From the NCBI GenBank assembly GCA_016281115.1, contig JAEEHZ010000160.1, forward strand, positions 1 to 15,625: a DNA stretch of 15,625 nucleotides. The letters are read 5' to 3'. A program made the position numbers and the translations under genes. Positions 1-7,356 of this stretch are shown here, in pieces (within the stretch, counting starts at the first letter, position 1; every line of letters starts with the position of its first letter). This stretch comes from Clostridiaceae bacterium. Its GTDB lineage: Bacteria; Bacillota; Clostridia; Oscillospirales; Acutalibacteraceae. The notes beneath the pieces are model-generated. The model ran no database searches, was not told the DNA's origin, and worked only from the letters and a program-made list of their open reading frames with translations.

Positions 1-13
1 ATGTTATAATCAA
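1..13 (-). CDS. Start of a further phage operon gene (5' end only)
   Basis: Immediately after the stop of the YmfQ-like gene there is a strong ribosome binding site (AAGGAGG on the minus strand, positions 23-29). It is followed 9 bases later by a TTG codon at 11-13 that opens a frame (M-I-I-T...) running off the window. TTG starts with similar spacing are used by other genes of this operon, so I infer that the operon continues to the left. In PBSX-like elements the next genes would be tail fibre or other baseplate-distal proteins. Nothing can be said about this product from four codons. Confidence 0.45.
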
Positions 14-31
14 TAAACAAAACCTCCTTAA

Positions 32-502
32 TTAACCGTATTCAAAAGTGATGTTATATCCCGCCGGCAGAAGCCCCAAAAGCTGATTTTCTATTATTTT
101 GCAGCTGCTTTCGGGATAGTATCCGTATATAGATAATTCTAAACAGCCGGGACCTTGCGAGCCGTAATATGCCGAAACATTCATCACATTAAGTATTTCA
201 TTCAATGCCGCGCGGTTTAAACACTTGTGGAAAAGCTTATATCTGTTTTTCAAATGATTTTTTCTTTCTACAAGTGTAAGATCACTTCTTGTTCCGCCCG
301 TAAGCTGTTCCCTGAGCGATATGTTATCCTCAGAAGCATCGGTGATGAACGTATCTGAGTATATTTGCTCCAAATATGCCCTCAGACTGTTAATTTCGAT
401 GGATACAGCGTACATTTCGGCGTAAAGATCGGAAAAATCATCACTGTTTGAGATTCCAAGTGTTCCTATGCTTTCAAGCATTCTTTCTCCGTATATGTTC
501 AA
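32..502 (-). CDS. YmfQ/XkdU-like baseplate protein (DUF2313 family)
   Basis: A 156-residue protein with the size, position and general look of the DUF2313 (YmfQ/XkdU) family, which sits just after baseplate J in Mu-like and PBSX-like phages and completes the baseplate wedge or connects fibres. The N-terminal half is helical and contains the family-like pattern of a long helix followed by a charged RxxLxxR-like segment; the C-terminal half is beta-rich and ends in a short hydrophobic stretch. The start is TTG at 500-502 with GGAG at 511-514, 8 bases upstream; the stop codon of the baseplate J gene overlaps this ribosome binding site, so translation is probably coupled. Assignment rests mainly on synteny plus moderate family resemblance. 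Confidence 0.7.
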   Translation of the reverse strand: MNIYGERMLESIGTLGISNSDDFSDLYAEMYAVSIEINSLRAYLEQIYSDTFITDASEDNISLREQLTGGTRSDLTLVERKNHLKNRYKLFHKCLNRAALNEILNVMNVSAYYGSQGPGCLELSIYGYYPESSCKIIENQLLGLLPAGYNITFEYG

Positions 503-513
503 TTAATCCACTC

Positions 514-1596
514 CTATCCTATAGTTGAGCCGATCATCAACGTGCCTTTAACACCAAGCTGGTGTGCTAAAATGTTCGGAATAATACAGTTTTGATCAAG
601 GTTTAATTTCTCATATCCTTCAACCTTTGATAATACATCATTAATTGTGTAAACAGTAATTTTTTCCCCGACGCTTAGATTATTAAAGTATTCATTTAAA
701 GCGGCAAAACAATCTTCCTCCACACGGGTATACTTGTAACCCGGCTTTGCCTCAATGGTCAAGCTGAGATCTACTCTTATCTCATAAGCAGGGTATACTG
801 TTACCCGAACACCGATTTGTCCGCCGCTGTTTATAAGGTCCTGGACCTGCGACGCCGTAGCTTGGGAAACGGAGCTTCCTCTCGTTCCGAGATACATATT
901 AACCACTGTTCCGTAATTGTCATCAAAAACAAAGCCTGCGGAACGAACCCCGTCTACTGTCATTGCAAGCCCGCGGTAGTAACTCATATTTGCACCGTTT
1001 GGAGGAAATTTTACGATATCTGCTATCCTTTTTCTGAAAGAATCATCGTCCTCTGCATCTGAGCCGCCGGCTATCGGAGCAGCGTTTATAACGCCTAATA
1101 CATTTGAAATTATTACACCGGGATGGGTTATTGTATGCTTGCCTAAAATGTGGACCTCTTTCTCGCCGCAATTATATGCCGCGCCGCTTTCCGTCGCGGT
1201 TATATTGACCGTAACGCCAAGATCACCTGCACTTATTACAGCGTCTGCTTCCGTAAAGTAAGAATATCCATCGTTGTTTTTCACCTCGGTGTGTCTCGGA
1301 ATAACAAAATCGCTTTGAAGCGTCTCCGATAAATAAAACCACACTTCACCGTCCGCCGTAGACGGTGCCTGACGGCTGATCCCGTAAAGCTCTCCGTGTT
1401 TGTCGAGGCTCTCGCCTTCTGCAGTGGAAACAAGCATTTGTTTTTTCAACCACTCGGCATAAAGCATACAATCAAATATTTCCGCTGCCGCAGTTTGAAG
1501 CCTCATGCCGCAATCCGAGACATCCGAGGGCGTATATCCCGCTTTAAACAAAAAATTGTTTTTCATTCGCTGCAATATTGTTTCGTAACTATCCAT
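514..1596 (-). CDS. Baseplate J-like protein (XkdT-like wedge protein)
   Basis: A 360-residue protein of the Baseplate_J family (P2 gpJ, Mu gp47, PBSX XkdT), close to the usual ~350 residues. The family signature is clear: GGSDAEDDDSFRKRI at residues 177-191 followed by GANMSYYRGLAMTVDGV at 201-217. The N-terminal region (residues 55-75) has the typical SLDKHGELYGISR segment found in this family. In contractile-tail phages and tailocins, gpJ builds the baseplate wedges that surround the hub and transmit the trigger for sheath contraction. The ATG start overlaps the end of the preceding gp25-like gene by 8 bases (ATGGATAG). Its presence implies descent from a contractile-tail (myovirus) ancestor even though no sheath gene is seen in the window. 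The protein appears complete. Confidence 0.93.
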   Translation of the reverse strand: MDSYETILQRMKNNFLFKAGYTPSDVSDCGMRLQTAAAEIFDCMLYAEWLKKQMLVSTAEGESLDKHGELYGISRQAPSTADGEVWFYLSETLQSDFVIPRHTEVKNNDGYSYFTEADAVISAGDLGVTVNITATESGAAYNCGEKEVHILGKHTITHPGVIISNVLGVINAAPIAGGSDAEDDDSFRKRIADIVKFPPNGANMSYYRGLAMTVDGVRSAGFVFDDNYGTVVNMYLGTRGSSVSQATASQVQDLINSGGQIGVRVTVYPAYEIRVDLSLTIEAKPGYKYTRVEEDCFAALNEYFNNLSVGEKITVYTINDVLSKVEGYEKLNLDQNCIIPNILAHQLGVKGTLMIGSTIG

Positions 1597-1894
1597 TAAA
1601 ACCTATTACCTCCGTTTCGTATGTTTTTCCCATATACTCAAACTGCACCTTCAATTCAAGCGAAGACGATGTCACATTACTCAAGATACACTGTTTATAT
1701 TTTATATCCTTTATACCTATGACAGCTTCTTTTACTGCCATTTCGCACTGCTCATATATATTGTCGCTGCCGTAATCAAGGCTGCCCATATAACTGCCTA
1801 AGCTTTTGTTATACGCATACGCACCTTTTGAGATCATTACTGCATTGTAAACAGCCTTTCTCAGCTTATCGGGATAATTATCCGTGCAGATCAT
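1589..1894 (-). CDS. Baseplate wedge protein, gp25/XkdS-like (short)
   Basis: A 101-residue protein directly upstream of baseplate J, the place of XkdS (DUF2634) or gp25/W-type wedge proteins in PBSX-like and other contractile systems. The fold pattern (N-terminal helices around residues 5-35, a short helical middle around 45-65, and a beta-hairpin C-terminus with a FEYMGKTYETEV segment) fits the gp25-like lysozyme-related wedge family, which usually has 100-140 residues. It starts at ATG with GGAGG 6 bases upstream, and its start overlaps the end of the LysM gene by 17 bases. The call is based on synteny and size; I see no individually diagnostic motif. Confidence 0.6.
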   Translation of the reverse strand: MICTDNYPDKLRKAVYNAVMISKGAYAYNKSLGSYMGSLDYGSDNIYEQCEMAVKEAVIGIKDIKYKQCILSNVTSSSLELKVQFEYMGKTYETEVIGFNG

Positions 1895-2375
1895 AGCAAG
1901 CCTCCTTTTCGGGTAAATATATTTTGTCTCCTTTTTTCAAAACAAAAGACTTTATATTGCCTGTATTTAGCATAGTAACCTCTTCTAAATCAAGATTTAG
2001 CCTGTTGCACAGTGAAAACAGCGTTTCCTGTTCTTCAATCATGTAACCTCTGCACGCACGCTCGGGCAAGGTGCTTTCCGAGCTCAGTTTTATACTGTAA
2101 CTTATAAGGGACGGTATGTCGGAAACGGAAAAGGTGAGCTCGGTTATTTCGGCATTTAAGACGCCGAATTCCGGCATTGAAACGGTAACGTTTCTTTTCT
2201 CAGAAAAATACTTGTTAAGTTTTTCATAATACATCTGTCTGCTGCCGCCGGTAAGATCTCCGCTTACCTCAATCGTTATTGACTGCCTGTCAGCGTATGA
2301 AATCCTTTTTGAAGTAATGCTTTCGGGGTTAAACGGCAAAGACGTATTACCCAGTTTGAAAATATACCTGCTCAT
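1878..2375 (-). CDS. LysM-domain baseplate/tail protein (XkdP-like)
   Basis: A 165-residue protein with a C-terminal LysM domain at about residues 110-155 (Y-x-I-x-x-x-E-T-L-F-S-L-C...L...N, ending in L-K-K-G-D-K-I-Y-L-P), preceded by a ~105-residue beta-rich domain that begins YIFKLGNTSLPFNPESI. This two-part layout is that of PBSX XkdP and T4 gp53-type proteins, where LysM helps attach baseplate parts to the hub rather than binding cell wall freely. In PBSX this gene follows the tape measure; here it directly follows a 245-residue protein. The start ATG overlaps the previous stop as ATGA, with a GGAGG-like site upstream. The LysM call is firm; the precise baseplate role is inferred from synteny. 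Confidence 0.8.
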   Translation of the reverse strand: MSRYIFKLGNTSLPFNPESITSKRISYADRQSITIEVSGDLTGGSRQMYYEKLNKYFSEKRNVTVSMPEFGVLNAEITELTFSVSDIPSLISYSIKLSSESTLPERACRGYMIEEQETLFSLCNRLNLDLEEVTMLNTGNIKSFVLKKGDKIYLPEKEACYDLHG

Positions 2376-3109
2376 CCGAACACCGCCTCCCTCTCCTTTG
2401 CATAAATTACAAGCTTATTTACGATCCCTCTGCCCAAGTCTATATCTGTACTCATTATCCTGCAATGCTTATACATCATACTGTCGAACAAAATATTAAA
2501 ATCATCAAGCTCTTCTATCATATCAAGAATACTTACGGGAAACGATTTTATCTCTATCTGATGATAAGTTTTCCCCTTTAAGAATTCCACGGGAGTGGAC
2601 TCGAGCGCCTGTTTCACATAATGGATATCACTTTTTTCATGAGCGTTTATATACCGAGCGTCAAAGCTGTTCCCGTTGATCTCAACACTTACTGTTTCGC
2701 TGTCAGGCACTATTTCGCTGTTGTTATTTACAACCTCCATGGTTTTGCACTTTATGTTGAGCTCGCAACTAAACGCCATAAAATCAGAATCATATTTTAC
2801 CGATTCGGTAGTAGCGCTTACGATCCCCGATATTGCGCCAAGCAAATACTCGCATATGTCGCCCGCGGTTTTAAGGCACTCCGTTCCTCCCAATGCTCTG
2901 GGGGTGTAGATTTTGAGCTCAAATATTTCATAAGAATAAACGTTTGACTGAACGTATGAGTTTCTTATACCTACGGCGCACAGTTTGTTCCGCAAAGGGC
3001 GTTCCGCTTTATTTATGTTATAAGCAGGAACAAAGCTTATATCGCTGAATGTATCTGCGCCTGATAAAGCGGCTATAAGCACCTCAAGATTATCCGTAAA
3101 CGTTGCCAT
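2372..3109 (-). CDS. Two-part phage protein: tail-terminator-like N-terminus, unknown beta-rich C-terminus
   Basis: A 245-residue protein that I do not recognise as a whole. Residues 1-125 look like a tail-terminator/tail-completion protein (helix, beta strands containing YEIFELKIYTP, then a helix with the CLKTAGDICEYLL pattern and a closing strand pair). From about residue 135 a second domain begins with VSVEINGNSFDARYINAH and continues with beta-rich sequence resembling small tail-tube or hub-like domains. It occupies the slot where PBSX-type phages encode terminator, sheath, tube, chaperone and tape measure. I moved the start to the third codon of the longest frame: GGAG lies 8 bases upstream of that ATG (3107-3109) but only 2 bases from the first ATG (3113-3115). 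It overlaps the preceding gene. The domain split is inference. Confidence 0.6.
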   Translation of the reverse strand: MATFTDNLEVLIAALSGADTFSDISFVPAYNINKAERPLRNKLCAVGIRNSYVQSNVYSYEIFELKIYTPRALGGTECLKTAGDICEYLLGAISGIVSATTESVKYDSDFMAFSCELNIKCKTMEVVNNNSEIVPDSETVSVEINGNSFDARYINAHEKSDIHYVKQALESTPVEFLKGKTYHQIEIKSFPVSILDMIEELDDFNILFDSMMYKHCRIMSTDIDLGRGIVNKLVIYAKEREAVFG

Positions 3110-3446
3110 TTTCATCGCTCCTGTCGGTTTTCACAAGCATTGCCCAAACGTATAATACTTTTTCACCCAAAGTAAAGGGCAACGCTTTTTTCACTGTATA
3201 TTCCGTGTTGTCGGCTGCAATCCTTATACCGTCTCCCATAGTGTCAAGTCTGAGTGTCGGCTCGCCGATATATACATATCTGCCGCTGTCAAGTACACCG
3301 CCCGGGGTGTATGTGTCATCCACATACACCCTGTTTTTATATCTGAGAGGCGATATAAAGGCTTTACCTGTACAAATTGTATCATTTATTGAAACGCTTA
3401 CCGTGGTACCGTATTTTTTGAAATCTTTTTTTGAAAAAACATTCAT
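3090..3446 (-). CDS. Head-closure / head-tail joining protein
   Basis: A 118-residue, beta-rich protein between the adaptor-like gene and the terminator-like gene, the standard position of the stopper or head-closure protein (SPP1 gp16 type, PBSX XkdH/I region). It contains a VYVDDTYTPGGVLDSGRYVYIGEPTL-like stretch (about residues 40-66) followed by short strands, consistent with a small beta-barrel, and a C-terminal WAMLVKTDRS segment. The ATG start at 3444-3446 lies 5 bases beyond the previous stop with a weak site (GGTGAC) upstream, so translation is probably coupled. The role is inferred from position and predicted secondary structure; I recognise no catalytic motif. Confidence 0.6.
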   Translation of the reverse strand: MNVFSKKDFKKYGTTVSVSINDTICTGKAFISPLRYKNRVYVDDTYTPGGVLDSGRYVYIGEPTLRLDTMGDGIRIAADNTEYTVKKALPFTLGEKVLYVWAMLVKTDRSDENGNVYG

Positions 3447-3451
3447 TTGTA

Positions 3452-3826
3452 TCAGTCACCCACCTTAACGCCGCAAAAACAAAAGCCTTCGGGCTTTAAA
3501 AGGTCCTTTATCGAAGCTTTTGCGTTAAGCCAATATTCTTTGGCGTATTCGCAGGCGTTTTCAAATGACGATGCCGAAACATCGCCCGCGGAAAAGCTTT
3601 TTGCGTCTTTCGCAAGACGCAGCTTTGTGTGATGATAAAACGCAAGTGCGGCGCAAGCGTCTTCTATACAACGTAGCTGAAAAGAAGTAAAATCGGTTTT
3701 AATAAGCATACCCTGCAGCTCTCTTAAGCACCTTGAACATAATTCCAGACAATATTCACGTGAAAGATCATCTTCACCTGTAATGGCAATAAGCTTTTCG
3801 GCGACATCGCTTAGTTTAATATTCAA
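3452..3826 (-). CDS. Head-tail adaptor (connector) protein
   Basis: A 124-residue, mostly helical protein just downstream of the major capsid gene. Such gp6/gp15-type adaptors form a ring under the portal and connect it to the stopper. The sequence begins with a helix (KLSDVAEKLIAITGE) and has long amphipathic helices at about residues 20-40, 45-65 and 85-105, including FQLRCIEDACAALAFYHH, typical of these small connector proteins. The start is TTG at 3824-3826 with AGGGG about 9 bases upstream. It lies 23 bases after the major capsid gene. The identity is inferred from synteny and helical character. Confidence 0.65.
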   Translation of the reverse strand: MNIKLSDVAEKLIAITGEDDLSREYCLELCSRCLRELQGMLIKTDFTSFQLRCIEDACAALAFYHHTKLRLAKDAKSFSAGDVSASSFENACEYAKEYWLNAKASIKDLLKPEGFCFCGVKVGD

Positions 3827-3849
3827 AAGGCAAAGCCCCTTTCATTATC

Positions 3850-4854
3850 TTAATAAGAAAGTGTTTTTGAAGCGTCTCTGAATATCTTTGCAAAACCTGC
3901 AATACAGCTTATAGACGCTCTCTCAAGTTGACGGTCAATGAGCTTGTCGTACTCGGTTACAATGTCTCCGGCTTGTACCATTTCAAGAGCGTATCTGCTG
4001 TCAAGACCGATAAGCTTGTTTGAAGCCATACCGGGAACGTGAATAAGCTGTGCGCCCAGAGGTGTAATAAGCTCGCCCGTTGCGTGAAAATTAAGCCCTG
4101 CAACAGAGTCTTTCATTTCTGTAAGACCGAGCATTGTGTTTACAAGCGCAGTAGGAGCGATAATAGTATCAAGCTTATACGGAGCAAAGCTTGTCCACAT
4201 AGCCACAAGATCACTGTATGAAAACAAATTTGTTTCGTTTATTATATCGGCGGCATTGTTATTGCCGTCGCCGTTTATAAGAACATCAACAGCATCATTC
4301 AACAGCATACGGCTTATATATGAGCCTATCTGCTTCAGTGCAACGGTGAAAACGTCAAGGCTTTGAAATTTAAGAGCCTCATATGAGCTTACAAGCATTC
4401 TGCCGCGCTTTTTAAGCTTTACAAGGTTTTCCTGAGTATGTATTACCGTTTCGGGTATTACAGCTCCCTCGGCAACGTCGGCAAGAGCTTTTTCATCGTC
4501 TGTGGGCGTTGACGCAATGCTTCTGTAATCCATACCGTCAATTACGGTAGTAGTTGAGCATATTTTAGGCAAAACATTGTCAAACTCCATACCGCTCTTT
4601 ACGGCACGGCAAATGTATTCGGGAAACAGTGCCGAAGACTGGCTGGTTTGGAAAAATTTATCAATTTTATCTGCTCCCTTACCTGAAACCTTGATATCAT
4701 AACGCTTTAACTGTCGCTGAAATGCGTCAAGACCTTCAAGCGGCGTGTCTATATAGTTTTCATCGGGGTCAAGCTCCGTAAGTACCTGTGTAAAGCTTTT
4801 TCCTCCGATTTTGTACATTCCTTTTTCAAGTGAAATATTCTTATAATCTGACAT
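3850..4854 (-). CDS. Major capsid protein, HK97 fold (XkdG-like)
   Basis: A 334-residue protein placed after the protease and decoration genes, matching the size (about 310-340 residues) and character of PBSX XkdG-type HK97-fold major capsid proteins. Features include an N-terminal arm rich in charged residues (1-60), an E-loop-like charged segment around residues 125-150 (VIPETVIHTQENLVKLKKRG), the long spine helix around 155-190 (SYEALKFQSLDVFTVALKQI) and a late P/A-domain stretch with IIAPTALVNTML and LDSRYALEMV. The start is ATG with AAAGGAGA 6-9 bases upstream. It would form the icosahedral shell into which the terminase packs DNA. Confidence 0.85.
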   Translation of the reverse strand: MSDYKNISLEKGMYKIGGKSFTQVLTELDPDENYIDTPLEGLDAFQRQLKRYDIKVSGKGADKIDKFFQTSQSSALFPEYICRAVKSGMEFDNVLPKICSTTTVIDGMDYRSIASTPTDDEKALADVAEGAVIPETVIHTQENLVKLKKRGRMLVSSYEALKFQSLDVFTVALKQIGSYISRMLLNDAVDVLINGDGNNNAADIINETNLFSYSDLVAMWTSFAPYKLDTIIAPTALVNTMLGLTEMKDSVAGLNFHATGELITPLGAQLIHVPGMASNKLIGLDSRYALEMVQAGDIVTEYDKLIDRQLERASISCIAGFAKIFRDASKTLSY

Positions 4855-4872
4855 ATATCATTCTCCTTTTCA

Positions 4873-5214
4873 TTATGAAAAATAAATAACCGCTGTGCCC
4901 AAGGTAGTATTGTTGTTTACAACAAGGCAGGAACGTCCCGTTTCCGTTATTTCAAGTTTGCCTGCATCGTCTACCGACAAAAGCTTAACACCAGTGCCGA
5001 CAGATTCGGCAACCTCTACCTCGGCAAAGCCCGTTATCTGCACAGCTGCCAAATCTCCGTTAACATTTACGGCAATTCCGATAAAATTATCCCCGTCAGA
5101 ACATTTGGCTACCGTGTCGTTAGACGACATTTTCACAAAATCGCCTTCGGCTATCGTGCCTGTTTTCTTAAACGTAACCGCGTTTTGCATAATACCTTTG
5201 TAATCAATTTTCAT
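4873..5214 (-). CDS. Capsid decoration / head-stabilising protein
   Basis: A 113-residue, beta-rich, small-residue-rich protein between the protease and the major capsid gene, where lambda gpD-like or DUF2190-like decoration proteins are found in many siphoviruses and PBSX relatives. The pattern AVTFKKTGTIAEGDFVKM, then NFIGIAVNVNGDLAAVQITGFAEV, then GTAVIYF at the end resembles the DUF2190-type beta-fold (recurring 'is this value set / is this component active' strands). The start is ATG with AAAGGAAAG upstream. There are only 18 bases to the major capsid gene and 20 from the protease, so it is an integral operon member. It probably binds the outside of the capsid shell. Confidence 0.7.
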   Translation of the reverse strand: MKIDYKGIMQNAVTFKKTGTIAEGDFVKMSSNDTVAKCSDGDNFIGIAVNVNGDLAAVQITGFAEVEVAESVGTGVKLLSVDDAGKLEITETGRSCLVVNNNTTLGTAVIYFS

Positions 5215-5234
5215 ACTGTCTTTCCTTTCTCTGT

Positions 5235-6188
5235 TTAAATGCTGTATTCTTTGTTATTCAACTGCTTTTTGCCCTTAGCTTTTCCAAGCTGCACCACAGG
5301 CGCACACATATCGCTCTTTTCGCTGAGATACTCATGCAGCTTTTCAAGCTGGGTTGTGCTCAAAGCAGGTGCGGCGTCAAGAATTATGCCCGCCAGCTTT
5401 TCATCAAAGGCTGAAGCTTTTACAGCCTTTTTAATAAGCTCTTCCTTATACTTTTTACCGAGCAGCGCTTCTTTTTCAAGGCTTGAGATCTTTTGTGTCA
5501 GCAATGCCGCCTCTTCGCTTGTTAAGCAAACGGGACCTCCCGACGATAAGCTTTTCATTACTTCTTCCATACTTAATCTACTTCCTTTATCAAATGATTT
5601 TATTACTCCTGCGCCCCTTTGCGCGGGAACAGCCACAAAGGACCACTCGTACGCGTCTGTTGGCTCTTTCAAGATGTGATAGCAAAGCTCCGTGTTATAT
5701 CTTTTGCCTTTAATGTGACTGCACGAATCTACCGTAAGGTCACATCCGCACACCGAGCAATATCTCTTTGACACGCTGCATCCTACGCTTACCTCTTTCT
5801 TTATTCCGCTGTCTATGGATCTTATAAATTCTTCGTTCCCGTCTTTGGGGATATATGCCGTTGCCTTTAGCCTTACAAGCGGCTGGCCTACACTGTTATA
5901 TTCATTTTGCGGATACTCAATTCTGCAGTCATATATTCTTGCTATCTGATTAGACGCCTTTGCATCGTGGTCACTGATGCCCGTTTTTCCTACAAACAGT
6001 TCGCAAAGCTTTTCAAGGGCTTCGGGTGAGAATTGCTCAAAGTCGCGGTCTATATCGTTATCACATAAAACTACCGAAAAGGTATACACCTCGTCCTCCG
6101 TATATTCTCTTCTGGTATATTGGTTTATAAGCTTCATATCATCTGCGCCGTGATTTTCGCTTTTAATTATCGTCTGCGTAATTTTCAC
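5235..6188 (-). CDS. Prohead protease with zinc-knuckle insert and scaffold-like tail (XkdF-like)
   Basis: A 317-residue protein at the position of PBSX XkdF. Residues 30-200 carry prohead-protease features: a strand-rich N-terminus, His73 in GISDHDAKASNQIARI, and Ser134 in KKEVSVGCS, fitting the His/Ser centre of this family, and the downstream EWSFVAVPAQRGAG segment (181-194). Just after Ser134 is a CxxC...CxH motif (Cys144, Cys147, Cys156, His158), likely binding zinc. Residues 205-310 are helical and charged, consistent with a fused scaffold domain that is processed during assembly. The frame opens at GTG 6186-6188, overlapping the portal gene by 26 bases next to a G-rich site; an alternative ATG at 6135-6137 (MKLINQYTRREYT) would lie just after the portal stop. 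The start is therefore uncertain. Confidence 0.75.
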   Translation of the reverse strand: MKITQTIIKSENHGADDMKLINQYTRREYTEDEVYTFSVVLCDNDIDRDFEQFSPEALEKLCELFVGKTGISDHDAKASNQIARIYDCRIEYPQNEYNSVGQPLVRLKATAYIPKDGNEEFIRSIDSGIKKEVSVGCSVSKRYCSVCGCDLTVDSCSHIKGKRYNTELCYHILKEPTDAYEWSFVAVPAQRGAGVIKSFDKGSRLSMEEVMKSLSSGGPVCLTSEEAALLTQKISSLEKEALLGKKYKEELIKKAVKASAFDEKLAGIILDAAPALSTTQLEKLHEYLSEKSDMCAPVVQLGKAKGKKQLNNKEYSI

Positions 6189-7290
6189 CCCCTTTTAGTT
6201 GCTGTTCCGCCAAAGCCGCCTGGGCGTTTGTGTATCTTGCATTTGCAAGCTGAACATCGTCCTGAAGATTAATATTATCCCACTTGATATCCACTTGAGG
6301 CGCATATCCGTTTCTCAGCAGATAAGTACCGCATATTTTTTCTATAACGGGGTTAAGTATCTTGCGGTAATATTCAAGCTCGCTCGTGAGTATATCTACC
6401 TGCTGGGTAGACATACGCTCGGTTGTAGACCATGAAAGCCCCAATAAAAACGGCGGTATTGACATTTTTGCTACAATTTGCTCCAGCATTTGCCGTGCAG
6501 GCACTTCGCTGTCGAGTACCGCGCCGTCCGCGCCGATAACGCTGATATTAACATCGCCTGCCGCAATAAAATCGGAAACACCCGAGCCTTTTGACATCGC
6601 TTTTCCCCATTCTTCAGCGATAACCTTTATATCCCGTGAGGCGTTTCGCTCGTTTTCGGGAGTCGGCTTATATGTTATGGCATATCTTACATTTCCTGCA
6701 CGCTCCCAGTTTACACCTACGGTGTTATAGATCTTTAATAATATATCCGCCACAAACGGAAGCCCGTTTAATATAGACGTTCCGTAAACACTTCCTTTTT
6801 GAGGATTAAGTGCAGAAACAAATACAAGCTCGGGGCGTTTTACTGGGCTCGTCTCACCTATGCCTTTGCTATATACAAGCGCTTTCATGGGCGAGCCGTT
6901 TTCTTTCAGCTCAATATCATCTATATAGGCATTGTAAAGACCGTATACTCTGCCGTGTCTGTCGGTAACTATTTCACCCACCGCCGTTCCGTACGTAAGC
7001 AGGCTTTCAAGATAAGAGCTTACAAATTGGTCTATACCCACGCAGCCTGCTCCAACAGGAACAGTCTTTAAAAATCTGTTAAGCTCACGCTCGGCGCACG
7101 GGTCATTGCAGCTTACCTTAAAACCTCCGGTGAGCCTTACTGTTTTTCCTATTGCCGCGTCTATTATGGGAACCGACTCTTTTATCGCTTCATAAAGCTT
7201 GATTTTTGAATGAGTAAGCGCAGTATTTTCGCCTGTGAACAATAACGAATTGGTAAACAACCTGTTCCCCGATGTTTGCACCTTCGGCAA
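6163..7290 (-). CDS. Portal protein (XkdE-like)
   Basis: A 375-residue phage portal protein, shorter than typical (450-550) but with the expected features: an N-terminal PIIDAAIGKTVRLTGGF segment (41-57), YLESLLTYGTAVGEIV (93-108), the crown/stem segment with PPFLLGLSWSTTERMSTQQV (about 294-313) and ELEYYRKILNPVIEKIC (317-333). Portals form the dodecameric DNA channel at one capsid vertex and dock the terminase. The recognised start is TTG at 7288-7290, which has no ribosome binding site. A nearly perfect site (AAGGAGG, 7334-7340) lies upstream in frame, 7 bases from an ATC codon at 7324-7326; starting there would add 12 codons (I-K-L-F-N-K-T-K-K-N-T-Y). So the start is either a rare AUC, a mutated ATG, or this TTG. 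Confidence 0.85.
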   Translation of the reverse strand: MPKVQTSGNRLFTNSLLFTGENTALTHSKIKLYEAIKESVPIIDAAIGKTVRLTGGFKVSCNDPCAERELNRFLKTVPVGAGCVGIDQFVSSYLESLLTYGTAVGEIVTDRHGRVYGLYNAYIDDIELKENGSPMKALVYSKGIGETSPVKRPELVFVSALNPQKGSVYGTSILNGLPFVADILLKIYNTVGVNWERAGNVRYAITYKPTPENERNASRDIKVIAEEWGKAMSKGSGVSDFIAAGDVNISVIGADGAVLDSEVPARQMLEQIVAKMSIPPFLLGLSWSTTERMSTQQVDILTSELEYYRKILNPVIEKICGTYLLRNGYAPQVDIKWDNINLQDDVQLANARYTNAQAALAEQQLKGGENYADDN

Positions 7291-7323
7291 ATAAGTATTC
7301 TTTTTTGTTTTATTAAAAAGCTT

Positions 7324-7340
7324 GATTGTTACTCCTCCTT
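7324..7340 (-). promoter_or_regulatory. Strong RBS of the portal gene in front of an ATC codon
   Basis: On the minus strand AAGGAGG (7334-7340) is followed by 7 bases and then ATC (7324-7326), in frame with the portal protein and with no stop before the TTG at 7288. It is the best ribosome binding site in the operon, yet no ATG, GTG or TTG sits at the correct distance. The frame from ATC reads like a portal N-terminus (KLFNKTKKN). A single base change from ATG to ATC would explain it. Confidence 0.6.
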
Positions 7341-7356
7341 CCTTTAGTTTTAACTT

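Noticed and set aside
5239..5713. Plus-strand open frames of 146 and 76 residues opposite the protease gene
   Set aside because: They are antisense to a confidently coding region, lack ribosome binding sites and have Ser/Leu/Phe-rich shadow composition.
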